A DNA stretch of 64,000 nucleotides from Heloderma charlesbogerti (Eukaryota; Chordata; Lepidosauria; Squamata; Helodermatidae), in the NCBI GenBank assembly GCA_026122225.1, contig JANEZZ010002355.1, positions 1,116,001 to 1,180,000 on the forward strand, read 5' to 3'. Of the stretch, positions 23,346 through 34,167 are shown one piece after another. Every line of letters begins with the position of its first letter. Within the stretch, counting starts at the first letter, position 1. Made by a program: the position numbers and the translations under genes. The notes beneath the pieces were generated by a model. That model saw only the letters and a program-made list of their open reading frames with translations, had not been told where the DNA came from and did not search any database.

Positions 23346-24767
23346 TTACAAACAGTGGTCTGGTTTTCTATGTAACCATATAAGGGTGAGCAAGTATGCA
23401 GACTTTGAGTTCTTGCTGAATCCTTCCAAATCCCTCAGTGCCAGAATGATGTAACTTTGCCATGTGTATCGGATCACTTGAAAAGTCGGTCTTCAAATGT
23501 TATATCTGATAACACACACACACACCCCACATCCGCATTCATTCGCCTCCACTTCAAGCCCACCCACCCCCACAAGCTAGATAAAAGACAAGGAAGAATA
23601 ATTTTCAACATGTTGTGCTCTACTAAATGCAAATATGCACTGCATTTCAGGAGAGCTTTAATCGCTTCAAGAATCAGAATCAGCCAAGTATCACTGGAAT
23701 ACAATGTCCCTTTGTTTTGATGGGACTCACGGATTACTCTGGGGCTGTAATCGTGTGCACATTCCCACTGAAATCAATGCAACATGCTCCTGAGTAACTG
23801 TGCAAAGGATTGGGCTGTAGGGTTCTGATTCTCACACCATTTTCTGTGCAATAGTCCCACCACCCACATGCTGTAGTATAGTAACTAATTCAGAGCTGAA
23901 ACCTAAACGATTTCTCACATACGGGTGGCAAATTGTGATTATTTGGAGCATATTTTCAGTAAGATCTTTGTAAACCACCCCGGAGAGCTTCAGCTATGGG
24001 GCAGTATAAAAATGTAATGTGATTAATAAAACAGTGCAGGGGACACAGGTTGCTGTTTTTTTTATGCAGGATGTCCTTCCCTATTCATAAGCAAGGAGTT
24101 GAGAAGCGTTGACTGAATGCATGACTGATACATTCTTTAATGAATCCCTTACATCTGAGACCTCTGTCCACGTTACTGTTTTTCCCTACAACGCATTCTA
24201 AAAACACATGTAAGGAAGTGGCCAGAAAATGGCCAGTGCGGCATGGCTACATCTGTATGAATAGAGGGCAAGTTGACGCAGCAACCTGTTCATTACAAAA
24301 ATGGCAACTTCAGCCATTTTCTGGCTGAGTAGGGAAGTCACTTTGTTGCTTTTGAAGAACATAAAAAACTTTCTGCGTAGCTTAATTTCTGACTCAATCA
24401 TCTTAGCAGAAGCAATAGGCAATACTGGATGAATATTGTCACCCTTTCTTCCCTTCCCTGTGAGATGGGTTTTGAATTTGGGATAAAGAGAGGCTAGGGA
24501 TCCACCAGTGCTTTCGGACAGTGCAACTCTTTTAGAAAAGACAACAAAATCTCCCCATTTCCTGAAGCGCAGTAACAACAGAGAGATGGCCCAGTTAGCA
24601 ATATCTGTCTACTCTTGAACCCAGCCCTGGAATAAAAAGGAGCCGGTAGCAATGGTGCCACAAGATACCACAGTGGCTTTAGAGTCCTTGTAGGAGGCAG
24701 GCTAGGAAACCGAGTCCCAAACATTAATAAGATTGCCTTATAGCTGCAGGAAGGCGCCTCTCCTGCA

Positions 24768-24990
24768 GCCTTCCCCAACCTCCTGCCCTCCAGATGTGCT
24801 GGACTGCAACTCATAGAATCATAGAATAGTAGGGTTGGAAGGGGCCTATAAGACCATCGAATCCATCCCCCTGCTCAATGCAGGAATCCAAGTCAGAGCA
24901 TTCCTGACAGATGGCCAATGGCCTTGCTGGCTAGGATCATGGGAATTGCAATCCAACACATCTGGAGGGCGCCAAACTGAGGAAGGTTGA
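24768..24990. mobile_element. hAT-type MITE split by a CR1 tail
   Basis: The left half CTTCCCCAACCTCCTGCCCT...GGACTGCAACTC and the right half GGGAATTGCAATCCAACACA...AACTGAGGAAGG are inverse to each other. Between them lies a CR1 end at 24812-24914. Confidence 0.7.
24812..24914 (-). mobile_element. CR1 LINE 3' tail
   Basis: ATAGAATCATAGAATAGTAG then GGGTTGGAAGGGGCCTATAA and CCCCCTGCTCAATGCAGGAA, the reversed CR1 terminus. Confidence 0.9.
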
Positions 24991-25149
24991 TCTACTGCTT
25001 CTCCCATCCAGGCGCCCTACTTTCTGCCTCTTCCTGCTAGGGCGGCCATGCGTCCTGCTGTGCAGATGGGAGTCCTCTGTTTGAAGGTCTCCTCTGTCTG
25101 AAAGGCTGTCCAGTAGTCCAAGTCCAAAGCTAAAGAACCATAAGAACAG

Positions 25150-25900
25150 GGGCAGCCTCAGACTAGGTGCCAGCAACTGGCACCTGAGGTAAATCATGCA
25201 ATTGGCACCCCCACCCCAAAACTCCAAAGGCAGGTCTAGGTGGAGGTTTTCAGTAAATTGGAAAACATTTTGCCCCTATTTTCCAGTTATTGGAGAGGCA
25301 ATCCCACCCCCCAATCCTGCATATTTGGAAGCAGAAATAAATAAAAAACACACCTCAAATGTTGTTCTTTTTAAATACGCCTTGTGTCAGCACAGAGGGT
25401 CTGATAAAAACAACAAAGGAGACGAGCACAGCTGTCCACTCTGTGAAGGAACAGAAGTCCCATCCGCAGCGCCCAAGGGAGGTCCTTGGAAGAAGAGTCC
25501 TGGTTGCATCCTCAGGGCAACATGGCCAACAGGGTGCACCAGCCCCTGGGCTCAGCCCTCCGAGGACAAAGAAAGCCGCTGCTCACAGGGGAGCCTCTCA
25601 CTCCCTGCCTCCAACTGGGAGAGGCAGCGGAGCAGGAGGATATCCGCATCACCTCAGGAGAACCAGGTCCCAAAGGCGGGCAGGCAGCCTGACTTAGCCC
25701 CACCATCCCCAGTCGGTCCCTTGCTCACCTCCACAGCCTCAGTCATATTCCCTCTGTACATGCAGGGGAGCCAAAATCACAATATCTTTGTTATTTTATT
25801 TGTATTTTGTAAAGTATTTTTTCCTCGGATTTGGCACCCTACTTAACTGGGCACCCTGGGTGACTGCCTAGTTCGCCTATATGGATGGGCCACCTCTGCC
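25150..25900. mobile_element. Probable non-autonomous hAT-like insertion
   Basis: Lies between AAGAACCATAAGAACA and AAGAAGGGAGAAG, which are contiguous in other family A copies. Ends are GGGGCAGCCTCAGACTAGGT and CCACCTCTGCCC. The 8-base flanks AAGAACAG and AAGAAGGG agree at six positions. It contains a 216-codon open frame with no recognisable domain. Confidence 0.5.
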
Positions 25901-25928
25901 CAAGAAGGGAGAAGAGGAGCCCTGAAGT

Positions 25929-26814
25929 TGTCAGGAGCGCCCTGGCGGCCTCTTTCAGTCTACTCCAATAGCTAACTCAAGACACAGACAAAAGGATTCT
26001 TTTCAAGGCTTTAATCCTTTTACAACTTAATGACTCTTTCAGATGCTAATCACCAGCGAGGAACAGCAAAGTAGCCTATGCTCCGGGTTAGGCAGTTGGT
26101 CCCCATTTGAAGGAGAATCACTTGCAGACCCTGAACTTATGGGCTAGGGAGAGTTCCTCCCTCTTTCCCTTGGGTCCTCGGGACGTGACCGTTGCTTGCG
26201 CACCAAATGAACGCTACGCCTCCTTTCGGCGACCTCCATCTGTCGTCGCTCTTTGTCAAGTGTCTAGCAAGCCCCCCTCCAGCGCTCTCTCACTGCCAGG
26301 GTCACTATCTATCTCAGGAATGCTGAGATTACGTAGACTACGGCTATTTGCGTTGCCCTTCTTTTCGCCGTAGTCTACGTAAAGATTTACGTAGACTACA
26401 GCGACCAAATAAGGAACGCGAATGGCGGCTCCCTATGGGGGCCGCCATTTGCGTACGCGCTTTTTTTTTTTTTTAAGTCACCTGCTTTTTTTTTTTTTTT
26501 AAGTCACGTAGCCTATCACGGGGTCGTTTTTTGTTTTTTGTTTTACTTTTAATTTCCCGGCCGGGCGAGGCGAGGCGCCTCCTCCCTGGCCTGAATTTCG
26601 GCCGGGCGAGGCGGGAAGCCTCCCCCCTGGCCTGAATTTCGGCCGGGCGAGGCGGGAAGCCTCCCCCCCCCCGGCCTGAACTTCGGGGGGAGAGCAGTGA
26701 AGCGCCTCCCCCCCACCGCGAAAAGCTGTGAGACCAGGTAAGTGGCTTTCGTGCACCCCTATCTCAGAATCAGAACTGCTCTGGGGCTCTACTGGCTCAG
26801 TTTCCACCCTGACA
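25929..26814 (-). repeat. 3' LTR of the chromovirus, interrupted
   Basis: Matches the 5' LTR from 25929 to about 26325 and again from about 26762 to 26814. About 436 bases between belong to a copy of the nested-palindrome element, and roughly 75 bases of LTR are missing at the left junction. Confidence 0.9.
26326..26761. mobile_element. Nested-palindrome element, left-truncated copy in LTR
   Basis: Reverse-complement match to 10212-10700. It has GCCGTAGTCTACGTAAAGAT, a T-run, TCACGTAGCCTATCACGG, three ~41-base GC-rich units (26546-26695) and the end CAGGTAAGTGGCTTTCGTGC with terminal CCCCTA. The left end is missing together with part of the LTR. Confidence 0.8.
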
Positions 26815-27143
26815 TCATCCCCACTCCCATGAGGCCCCCCTCGTGCTCCTCCCCTGGGGCCCCAGGTTTGTGGGGGTACAGCTGGTGGAAGCGCCTCAGC
26901 AGCAATGGAACATGCACATTTTCCGCGGGTTCCTAGGACCGCTTCATCTGGCCCGTACCCCATCCAGTCCACTAGATATTGCAGGCGGCCACGAGAAAGG
27001 TGGGAGTCCAGAATCTCCACGACTTCAAACTCCTCTTCCCTCTCCACCCGCACTGGTGGTGGGTGGGAGCCGGCTGAGCAATGCGGGTTGCCAGAAACCA
27101 GGGGGGACAGCAAGGACCAATAAAAAACAGGATGGATCTTCAT
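26815..27143 (-). pseudogene. Chromodomain-containing integrase C-terminus
   Basis: Reads [13 protein letters not shown], then a chromodomain [20 protein letters not shown] followed by [10 protein letters not shown]. Chromodomains at the end of integrase define chromoviruses and direct insertion to marked chromatin. The frame runs through the 3' LTR, which is not part of the protein. Confidence 0.85.
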
Positions 27144-27399
27144 GGAGGGGGTGAGAGCCAGGCGAAAAGCAACAGGGTTAATCTGGGCTGTAATCTGGAA
27201 AGGCGCTGTGTGGCGAGGCGTGAGCTACCTTGTGGGCGAGTGAGAGGGGAGGTATTGGGTGGACAACCAAACCCAGTCCCCCGGTTGCAGAGACGGACCC
27301 GGCTGGTGCTGTCAGTCTGCAGAGGCCTTGTAGGCTGACTTGGCTTGCTCGAGGGAGTCCTGTAAGAGGTGGTGTACTGCTCACAACTCCTCTAAAAAG

Positions 27400-27645
27400 T
27401 CATGGGCCGCTGGCACCGAAGAGGAAGCTAGGGTGGATGGGAAAGCCTTGGGGTGGTAACCAAAACTGGCAAAAAATTGGGGTTTGGCGGATGGAAGCAT
27501 GGCAGGCATTGTTATAAGGAAATTCTGCGAGAGGCAGCAAGGAACACCAGTCATCTTGCTGGTAATTGCCATAACAGCATAAATATTTCTCCAGAGTCAT
27601 ATTGGTGCGCTCGGTCTGACCGTCGTGGAGGGGTCTAGAAGGCAC
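27400..27645 (-). pseudogene. Chromovirus integrase remnant
   Basis: Holds only the C-terminal part of the integrase core: [16 protein letters not shown] and [16 protein letters not shown]. The HHCC zinc finger and the first two catalytic Asp residues, expected between here and RNase H, are absent. An internal deletion is therefore inferred near 27650-27720. Confidence 0.85.
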
Positions 27646-27925
27646 ATAGACCCGACCGGAATGGTAAAGTAGGCCACCTCACAAAGAGAAGGGGGTAGGG
27701 TGGGGGGGCAGAAGCTAGCCCCAATTCCTCCACTTTTGTGCGAACAAAAGCATCCTGAGCCTGTGCAGAGTGAAGAAGCTCCTCCCAAGAGCGAGGTACC
27801 GCAGCTGCCGCCAGACTTTGGGAGGGAAGAATTGGGGGGGGGTTCCCTCACCCCGTGGCTGGAGGTCCAGCCTACAAGAAAGAGCATCTGCTTGTAGGTT
27901 GTTGGAGGCCTTCACATGGCAAATC

Positions 27926-29254
27926 TTAAGGTGAAACTGGGGGGGGGGGAAGCAACCACCTAATCTGCCACTGGTTTAAGGCACAGGCTGTCTGAAGATG
28001 TTCCAGGTTGCGATGTTCAGTTCTAACTTTGACTGGGTGCTGTGCCCCTTCCAGCAGATGACGCCAGGTTTCCAAAGTGGACTTGATGGCCAACAGTTCC
28101 TTCTCCCAGATGGTATAATTCCTCTCAGACATGTTCAGCTTCCTGGAGTGGTAGGCGCAGGGTTGCAACCCGCCGCCCGTCCAATCTGGCTGAAAAAGCG
28201 CCGCCCCCACCGCAAAGTCAGAGGCATCAGTTTGCACTACAAAAGGCTTCCTCGGGTTGATATGTAACAGGATCGGCTCAGAACTATAAAGCTTCTTAAG
28301 TTCCTCGAAAGCCTGTTGAGCAGATGCCGTCCAATGAAAAGGAGATTTCCTGCCCTTAAGGAGGTCTGTGAGAGGACATGTCAGCCGAGCAAAGCTGGAC
28401 AGGAACTTTTGGTAAAAATTAGCAAACGCCAGAAAATGTTGCAAGTCCTTCTTGGTGGATGGAGCCTGCCAGGAGAGGACAGCCTGGACCTTTGCAGGAT
28501 CCATCCTGATACCGTCAGCTGAGATAATGTAGCCAAGATAGGCCAAAGAGGTTAGGTCAAACGCACATTTCTCCAGCTTGGCATACAGATGGTTCTCTCG
28601 GAGGTGCTGGAGGACGGCGGAGACATGGTGCTGATGGGCGTGGGAGTCCTCAGAAAATATAAGTAAATCATCGAGATACACAATGAGGAAAGTGTCCAAA
28701 TAGTCCCGGAAGATGGCATTCATAAAATGCGAAAACGTGGGGGGGGGGCCGCAGGTGAGCCCAAACAGCATCACTAGGTATTCATATGCTCCGTACCAGG
28801 TGCCAAAACAGGTCTTCCACTCATCCCCCTCCCGGATGCGAATCAGATTGTAGGCGCCACGCGGGTCCAACTTCGTTAAAATCTTGGCTCGCCCCAGGCG
28901 CTCCAGCATCTCAGGTATGAGGGGGAGGGGGTACTTGTCGGGGATCAAGACCGAATTCAACATTCTGTAATCGTGCACCGGGCTGGGTTCTCCTAATTTT
29001 TTGGACACAAAGATGGTAGGGGTGCAGGCGGGGGAGGAGGAGGGGCGAATGAAGCTATGTCTGAGGTTTGTGTCCAAAAACTCCCATAGAGCTTGAAGTT
29101 CCAGCTCCGACATCGAGTACAGCCGACCAGCGGGGATGGTTGCCCCAGGAATGAGGTTAATGGCATAGTCAAAAGGGCAGTGAGGGGGGAGCTGGTCGGC
29201 CTCCTTCTTGTCGAAAACATCCCGAAAAGCCGCATACTTCTCTGGGAGGATCAC
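27926..29254 (-). pseudogene. Chromovirus reverse transcriptase and RNase H
   Basis: A 442-codon open frame. RT motifs include LTKLDPRGAYNLIRI (catalytic Asp about residue 130) and IVYLDDLLIFS (YLDD at about 193-196). RNase H follows with VQTDASDFAVGAAL (Asp about 343) and YTIWEKELLAI. The frame ends within RNase H; its tail NNLQADALSCRLD lies in another frame near 27890. Open over more than 1.3 kb, so the insertion is not very old. Confidence 0.93.
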
Positions 29255-29308
29255 GGTAGCTGAAGAACTGCCAGAAGCAGACGAGAAGGGGGAGGAAAGG
29301 GTTAAGGC

Positions 29309-29830
29309 CTAGGCTGGGACTGGTGCCTCGGTTGGGAGGCAGTGCTCCCGGCAGTAGGGAGGCGCAAACTCCACTTGCTGAAGCCCCCAAGAAATCTGAG
29401 GATTATGCTTGGAGAGCCAGGAAACATCCAGCACGATTGGGTATTGCGGAACCTTGGCCAAGTGAAACTGAATCTGATCAACGTGGGACTGGGTGCGCAG
29501 AGTGAGCGGAGCTGTAATCTGGGTCACCGTGCCCAAAGAAAGAGGATGCCCATCAATGGTCTCCACTGCCAAGGGGGCAGGAAGGGGCAGGGTAGGAATC
29601 TTGTGGAAGAGGGCGAACGTTTCGTTCATAAAACTGGTCGTAGCCCCAGAGTCCACTAAAGCCAGGGCCTCCACCCCACCCCACCCCACCCCACTGGGAG
29701 GAGCGGAGGTGAACACACAATAGGAGATGGGAGGGGGGGTTGCGGAAGGCACCCACCTGGTGTGGAACCGACCCCCACACTGGAGACCCCCAACAGGCTT
29801 TGGGGGCAGCCTAGTCAGGCCTGGGGACAA
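29309..29830 (-). pseudogene. Chromovirus aspartic protease region
   Basis: A 173-codon open frame with ALVDSGATTSFMN at about residues 57-69, the catalytic Asp motif of retropepsins. It continues with YPIVLDVSWLSKHNPQISW, the usual end of the Gypsy protease domain. It stops before the reverse-transcriptase frame, so pol is broken. Confidence 0.88.
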
Positions 29831-29889
29831 GGGGGAGGAAGAGAAGGAAGGAGAGGAGGGGGAGGCAGTGGGGCTGCGAGTCTAGCATG

Positions 29890-29931
29890 GCAGGTTTTGG
29901 TGAAATGTCCCAGTTTTCCACACCAAAAACA
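29890..29931 (-). other. CCHC zinc knuckle of gag
   Basis: Reads CFWCGKLGHFTKTC, the CX2CX4HX4C nucleic-acid-binding motif of retroelement Gag. Confidence 0.9.
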
Positions 29932-30075
29932 TTGGCGCTCAGCGCGCCGCCGCTCTAGTTCTTCCTGCGGCAGCGGGTTTCAGGTAGCTCCCAGCTGCAT
30001 CAGGGTCTCCTCCACCCCCACTGCAGGGGCGGGGGGTGGGAGCAGGAAACAGGGGGGAATGAGAGGAGGAAAATC

Positions 30076-30749
30076 TCAGCCCCCGGCACCCCGGCGGGTC
30101 TGCCAGCGCCCCTCCAGCCGACTATCTATCTGGAGGCAGGTCTGGATGAGGTCCTCCAAAGTAGGCGGGCTAGGCGTACGTGCCAACTCATCCAAGATCT
30201 CTTCGTTCAAACCATCCAAAAACGGAGCCACCAGCATGGCATCATTCCACTGTAAATCCTGCATCAGCAAGTGAAAAGTCGTCGCATAGCTGGAAACTGA
30301 GTCCTTGCCCTGCCTGAGGCGGCAAATCTCCTGAGAAGCAGTCTGCGTGCACATTGGGTCACCGAAAAATCTGGCCATCACTGTCATGAAACCTTGATGG
30401 GCCCGAGCAGGGGGTCATTAGCAAGAAGTCCTGAAGCCCATTAAGCCGCCACGCCTGAAAGTAGGTTAATGATGAAGCCCACACGAACCTGTTCTGTCAG
30501 GAAATCCTCAGGTCGGAGGCACATGTACAGCTCCAATTGGGCCTGGAAAATCTGAAAAAGTCCTTTCTCACCAGAAAACTTCTCTGGCAGAGCCACCAGG
30601 CACTTGTGGCGGGGGGGAATCGGAGGTGGTGGGGGTTGAACCACAGTTTGCAGATTCTGTACGGCAGTCGTCAGTTGAACCACTTGATCACGAAGAGCCT
30701 GGTTCTCTTGCGCCAGAGCTTGCATCACCGGGTCCCTGGCAACCTCCAT
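30076..30749 (-). pseudogene. Chromovirus gag remnant
   Basis: Two frames cover the region. The upstream one (30749-30441) starts MEVARDPVMQALAQENQAL, has a coiled-coil-like stretch and KFSGEKGLFQIFQAQLELYM. The downstream one (30387-30076) has the gag segment YATTFHLLMQDLQWND. A frame break lies between 30441 and 30387. The zinc knuckle is downstream at 29890-29931. Confidence 0.85.
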
Positions 30750-30798
30750 CGGCAGTAGGAGAAGAGAGAGAGAAAAAAAAGAGGAACGGGGACCAAGC

Positions 30799-31331
30799 TG
30801 TCAGGAGCGCCCTGGCGGCCTCTTTCAGTCTGCTCCAATAGCTAACTCAAGACACAGACAAAAGGATTCTTTTCAAGGCTTTAATCTTAATTTAACAACT
30901 TAATGACTCTTTCAGATGCTAATCACCAGCAAGGAACAGCAGAGTAGCCTATGCTCCGGGTTAGGCAGTTGGTCCCCATTTGAAGGAGAATCACTTGCAG
31001 ACCCTGAACTTATGGGCTAGGGAGAGTTCCTCCCTCTTTCCCTTGGGTCCTCGGGATGAGACCGTTGCTTGCGCGCCAAACGAGCGCTATGCCTCCTTTC
31101 CACGCCTTCCAGCTGTCGTCGCTCCCGGCGTCGGCGTCGAGCATCCAGCAAGCCCCCCCCAGCGCTCTCTCACTGCCAGGGTCACTATCTCTCTCAGGAA
31201 TGCTGGCAGGAGGAATCTCTGCCAGCTGCTGTGCCTGTGAGAGATGAGCGTGCTCCTCTCCCATGGATTGCTGTTCCTCCTCAGAATCAGAACTGCTCTG
31301 GGGTTCTATCGGCTCAGTTTCCACTCTGACA
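30799..31331 (-). repeat. 5' LTR of the chromovirus (533 bases)
   Basis: Intact LTR with TGTCAGG/TCTGACA ends. It serves as the reference for the interrupted 3' LTR at 25929-26814, from which it differs by scattered substitutions and small indels. Confidence 0.92.
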
Positions 31332-31416
31332 GAAGTTGCCCATCCACAGTTAGTACCTGAGCAGCAGGCTGAGCGGGTACGCAGGTCACCTGGTGGCCCC
31401 TGTCTTCCCCACTGTG

Positions 31417-33077
31417 TGCTCTGGCCCAGCTCCAGCGCTGCAGTGGGCTTTATAGTTCATAGCCAGAATCTGAACAGAAGTGGTCCGGAAGGGTTGGGCC
31501 TATTCAGCCTGTGAAATGTTGGAATCCGTGTGAGCTTATCTCTGTCAGTGTGCTCAGAGGAAAGCAGGCAGGAGTTAAGTTGCTTCCATCCAGCTGCTAG
31601 CTTTGACCTTGGAGGAGGAGGAGGCTGGCAGTTTCTCTGTGAGAACCTAGCAGGATGGGGCGGGGGACTGAGAGGTATCATACGGGTTGAAGCGCCACCC
31701 CTGAAGGGCAGAATGGAGACACCCTGTTTGGGCAGGGGGCCTCGTCAATGGGCTAAAATCCCTTGTCGGTTAGTTGATCAGGAGAAGGGCTATCGCAGCC
31801 ACACCTTTGCTTTTAAGCAGGTGTCCAGGTGAGGAACTTCACAACTTCCTAGCGTTTGCTAGGAACATGCTCATCTTTACCACTGAAACTCCTGTTTGGA
31901 CTTACGGCTGCCTGAGCCTCTTGAGGCACTCTTCACATGGACTCTCCATCCAATTTGGACTCTTGTCTCTTTGAACTTTGTATTGTTAAGGACCTGCCAT
32001 GGAAAGTAATGGATGTCAGGGTTGGACCAGAGCCCACAGAGCCCCAAAGCAGTTCTGATTCTGAGGAAGAGATAGAAACCCTGGGAGAGAAACCTGCGCG
32101 CTGTTCAGAGGCATTGCCGGACGGAGAGCCCCTCCCTGCTCACATTCCTGAGAGTGGTAGAGACCCTGGCAGGCAGGGGGACGGACAACTGGAGCTTCAG
32201 GACACTAGGTGCTGGCACAGGGACAAGCAGGAGATGGAGGGCGCCGAGAGGAGACGCTCAGCCCGCTTGGCGCGATGTCAACAGCTGCGCCCCGATGCCC
32301 CATGGGAAAGGGGTGGACTTTCACCTCCTAGACCTTAAGTTCAGAGCCTTCCCGCCTTTTCCCTCCAAATGGAGATCAACTGATTCCCTAAGGCTAGAAA
32401 CCCCTGGTAGACAGCTCTCGTAAGTTTCCCTCATTAGTCAGGCAATTAGCATCTGTAAGCATCATTAGGTTGAATGGAAATAAAGCCTTGGAAAAGAGCC
32501 CTATCATCTGCGTGTTGATTCTGGCTACCTGAGGATTTCAGAAGGCAGCAAGGGTTCTCCTGACACTGCTTTACTTCTCACAGACATTGAATTCTTGTTT
32601 GCTATGGATTTGGACCCATGTAGCGTAGAGATACGGAAGTGGAAGTTATGGTCGTTGAAACCTCTCTGTGTGTGGGTTTACTCTGAACCTGTCTTGACTC
32701 TTGGATGTAATAGGCCTTGACCCATGCAAGGCTGAGTTTCCAATGAAGATTTCAAGGTTGGACTAAACCTCTGCATGTGTGGATTTGTTTAGGTCTTTTT
32801 CTAGAACCCTGGTCTTGGATTGCCTGGGCTGGATTATACCAGGAATCTTCTGAGCCCCTTGCTCTTTATTCTCTGACATGATTATAAATATTAGCTTTGG
32901 ATTGTTTGGGAATTACTTATGGAGCCTATAGCTAATTGCCACCAGCTATATGATTTCTGAAGAATGTAACCATTAAGCTTTTACCATGGGATTTGCTACA
33001 ATAATAGAGTCTCACTGGTTTGGGGTCTCCTCTATCAAAATGCCAGAGTATGTGCCTGAAGGATCTGGCCCATGACA
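31417..33077 (+). mobile_element. Solo LTR (family L), interrupted
   Basis: Begins TGCTCTGGCCCAGC and ends GGCCCATGACA, with perfect flanking duplications CTGTG at 31412-31416 and 33078-33082. It matches the uninterrupted LTR at 60437-61607 along its length, except for a 552-base LTR inserted at 32014-32565. No internal retroviral sequence remains. Confidence 0.88.
32014..32565 (+). mobile_element. Solo LTR related to the chromovirus LTR, nested
   Basis: Starts TGTCAGGGTTGGACCAGAGC and ends GGTTCTCCTGACA. GCAGTTCTGATTCTGAGGAA, CATTCCTGAGAG and AAAGCCTTGGAAAAG match the reverse of 30799-31331, so it is a related LTR in the opposite orientation. No clear target duplication is seen. Confidence 0.85.
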
Positions 33078-33244
33078 CTGTGGTGAAATGCATTGTATTT
33101 CCACTTAAATGACAGCAACTATTTCTAAATTTGCACCTAAATTAACATATGCAAATTTTAATGCAAATTTGTGTCCTCTATTCCCCTTTTTGATGATGCA
33201 TTTTCTCTTCTTTTTTTGCCAGTGTGAAGCTGGCCATCCTGCTG

Positions 33245-34165
33245 TGGTGGCAGGGGGGCGGGGTGGAGGAGGAGTCGGAATCCCGCAAATGGAAGAAGAT
33301 GGGACAATGGAAAGTGGGACAGAGCAGAGTAGGAGAAACTACATGCTCCTTCCTGGCTTTAGGGAAGAAGGCTTCCAAAATTCTTGTTATCCAAATTTCT
33401 CTCTGGGTGTTGGAGTTTGAAATAGGCCAGTGTTGTTTCCAAAGTGGAATCATTCAATTTTTTTTATTATTTCCAAATTTTGTACAGAACTACATGAAAA
33501 TTTTGCTGCCGCGTTCTGTCAGTACATTTCTAGCTCCAGCCCCTCCCCCCATTATTACAAATACATGCTTGTATTTGTGATTGCAAAAGGGGGAAAATGT
33601 GTGTGAAGTTCCACTGTATGAAAATTCTTTTCTGTCTGATGTTTTATCCATGCACAGGAGTATATGTGTGCATCAGTAAAACACCACACACCATATACTG
33701 AAACACATCAAGATTTCCTCTTTTTTTTTGGCAGTATATGGGCAATGTACACATGCATATCAGTAACACATAGGAGAGAAAAAGATACAAATGAACTGGA
33801 AGTTTATATGGTTTTTATGATGGTATTTTATGATTCTGGTTTTGCTGCTGTTAATTTAATTTTATTTGGTTAGGTTTATTTTTAATAACTTTTAGCTTTT
33901 CTGATTTATATTTTTTTATTTGTAAACAGCCTTGAATTTGACTTTATCAAAGAAAGGCAGGATTTAATTGATCAGCTGTCTAAATCAATCTGTAGCAAAC
34001 TGCGTGCTCCAGTTGTGGGATTCATTTTAGAAAATTTAACTAAACTGGAATTGAGGGAAGTGGAACAATAACGGAACCAAATGGGGAAAATCTGCTTTTT
34101 CGTAGCTATGGGGCTGTTAAAAAGACTTGGGGGTTCGTTGGGTTGTGATCTGGCAACTCTATACA
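33245..34165. other. No gene recognised
   Basis: AT-rich sequence with overlapping short ORFs near 33224-33580 that have no recognisable domain. Confidence 0.45.
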
Positions 34166-34167
34166 TA

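Larger units (their letters stand above)
25929..31331 (-). mobile_element. Ty3/Gypsy chromovirus LTR retrotransposon (defective)
   Basis: Two LTRs begin TGTCAGGAGCGCCCTGGCGG and end TCAGTTTCCAC(T/C)CTGACA. The whole is flanked by perfect 5-base duplications GAAGT at 25924-25928 and 31332-31336. Reading on the minus strand: 5' LTR, a possible primer-binding site (TTGGTCCCCGTTCC at about 30783-30797), gag pieces with a CCHC knuckle, aspartic protease, reverse transcriptase, RNase H, a remnant of integrase, chromodomain, a purine-rich tract GGGAGTGGGGATGA, 3' LTR. Frameshifts and a large integrase deletion make it inactive. Confidence 0.92.
25038..33240 (+). mobile_element. Repeat family A copy expanded by nested insertions
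   Basis: Starts TAGGGCGGCCATGCGTCCTG and carries AGCTAAAGAACCATAAGAAC. It continues across a chromovirus with GTTGCCCATCCACAGTTAGT, and across a solo LTR with ATTTCTAAATTTGCACCTAA, ending near GAAGCTGGCCATCCT. Without the insertions only a few hundred bases remain, in the same order as at 1169-1500 and 9596-10019. Confidence 0.6.

Noticed and set aside
25196..25846. 216-codon plus-strand ORF
   Set aside because: It lies inside a probable non-autonomous insertion, overlaps other frames, has low-complexity composition and no recognisable domain.
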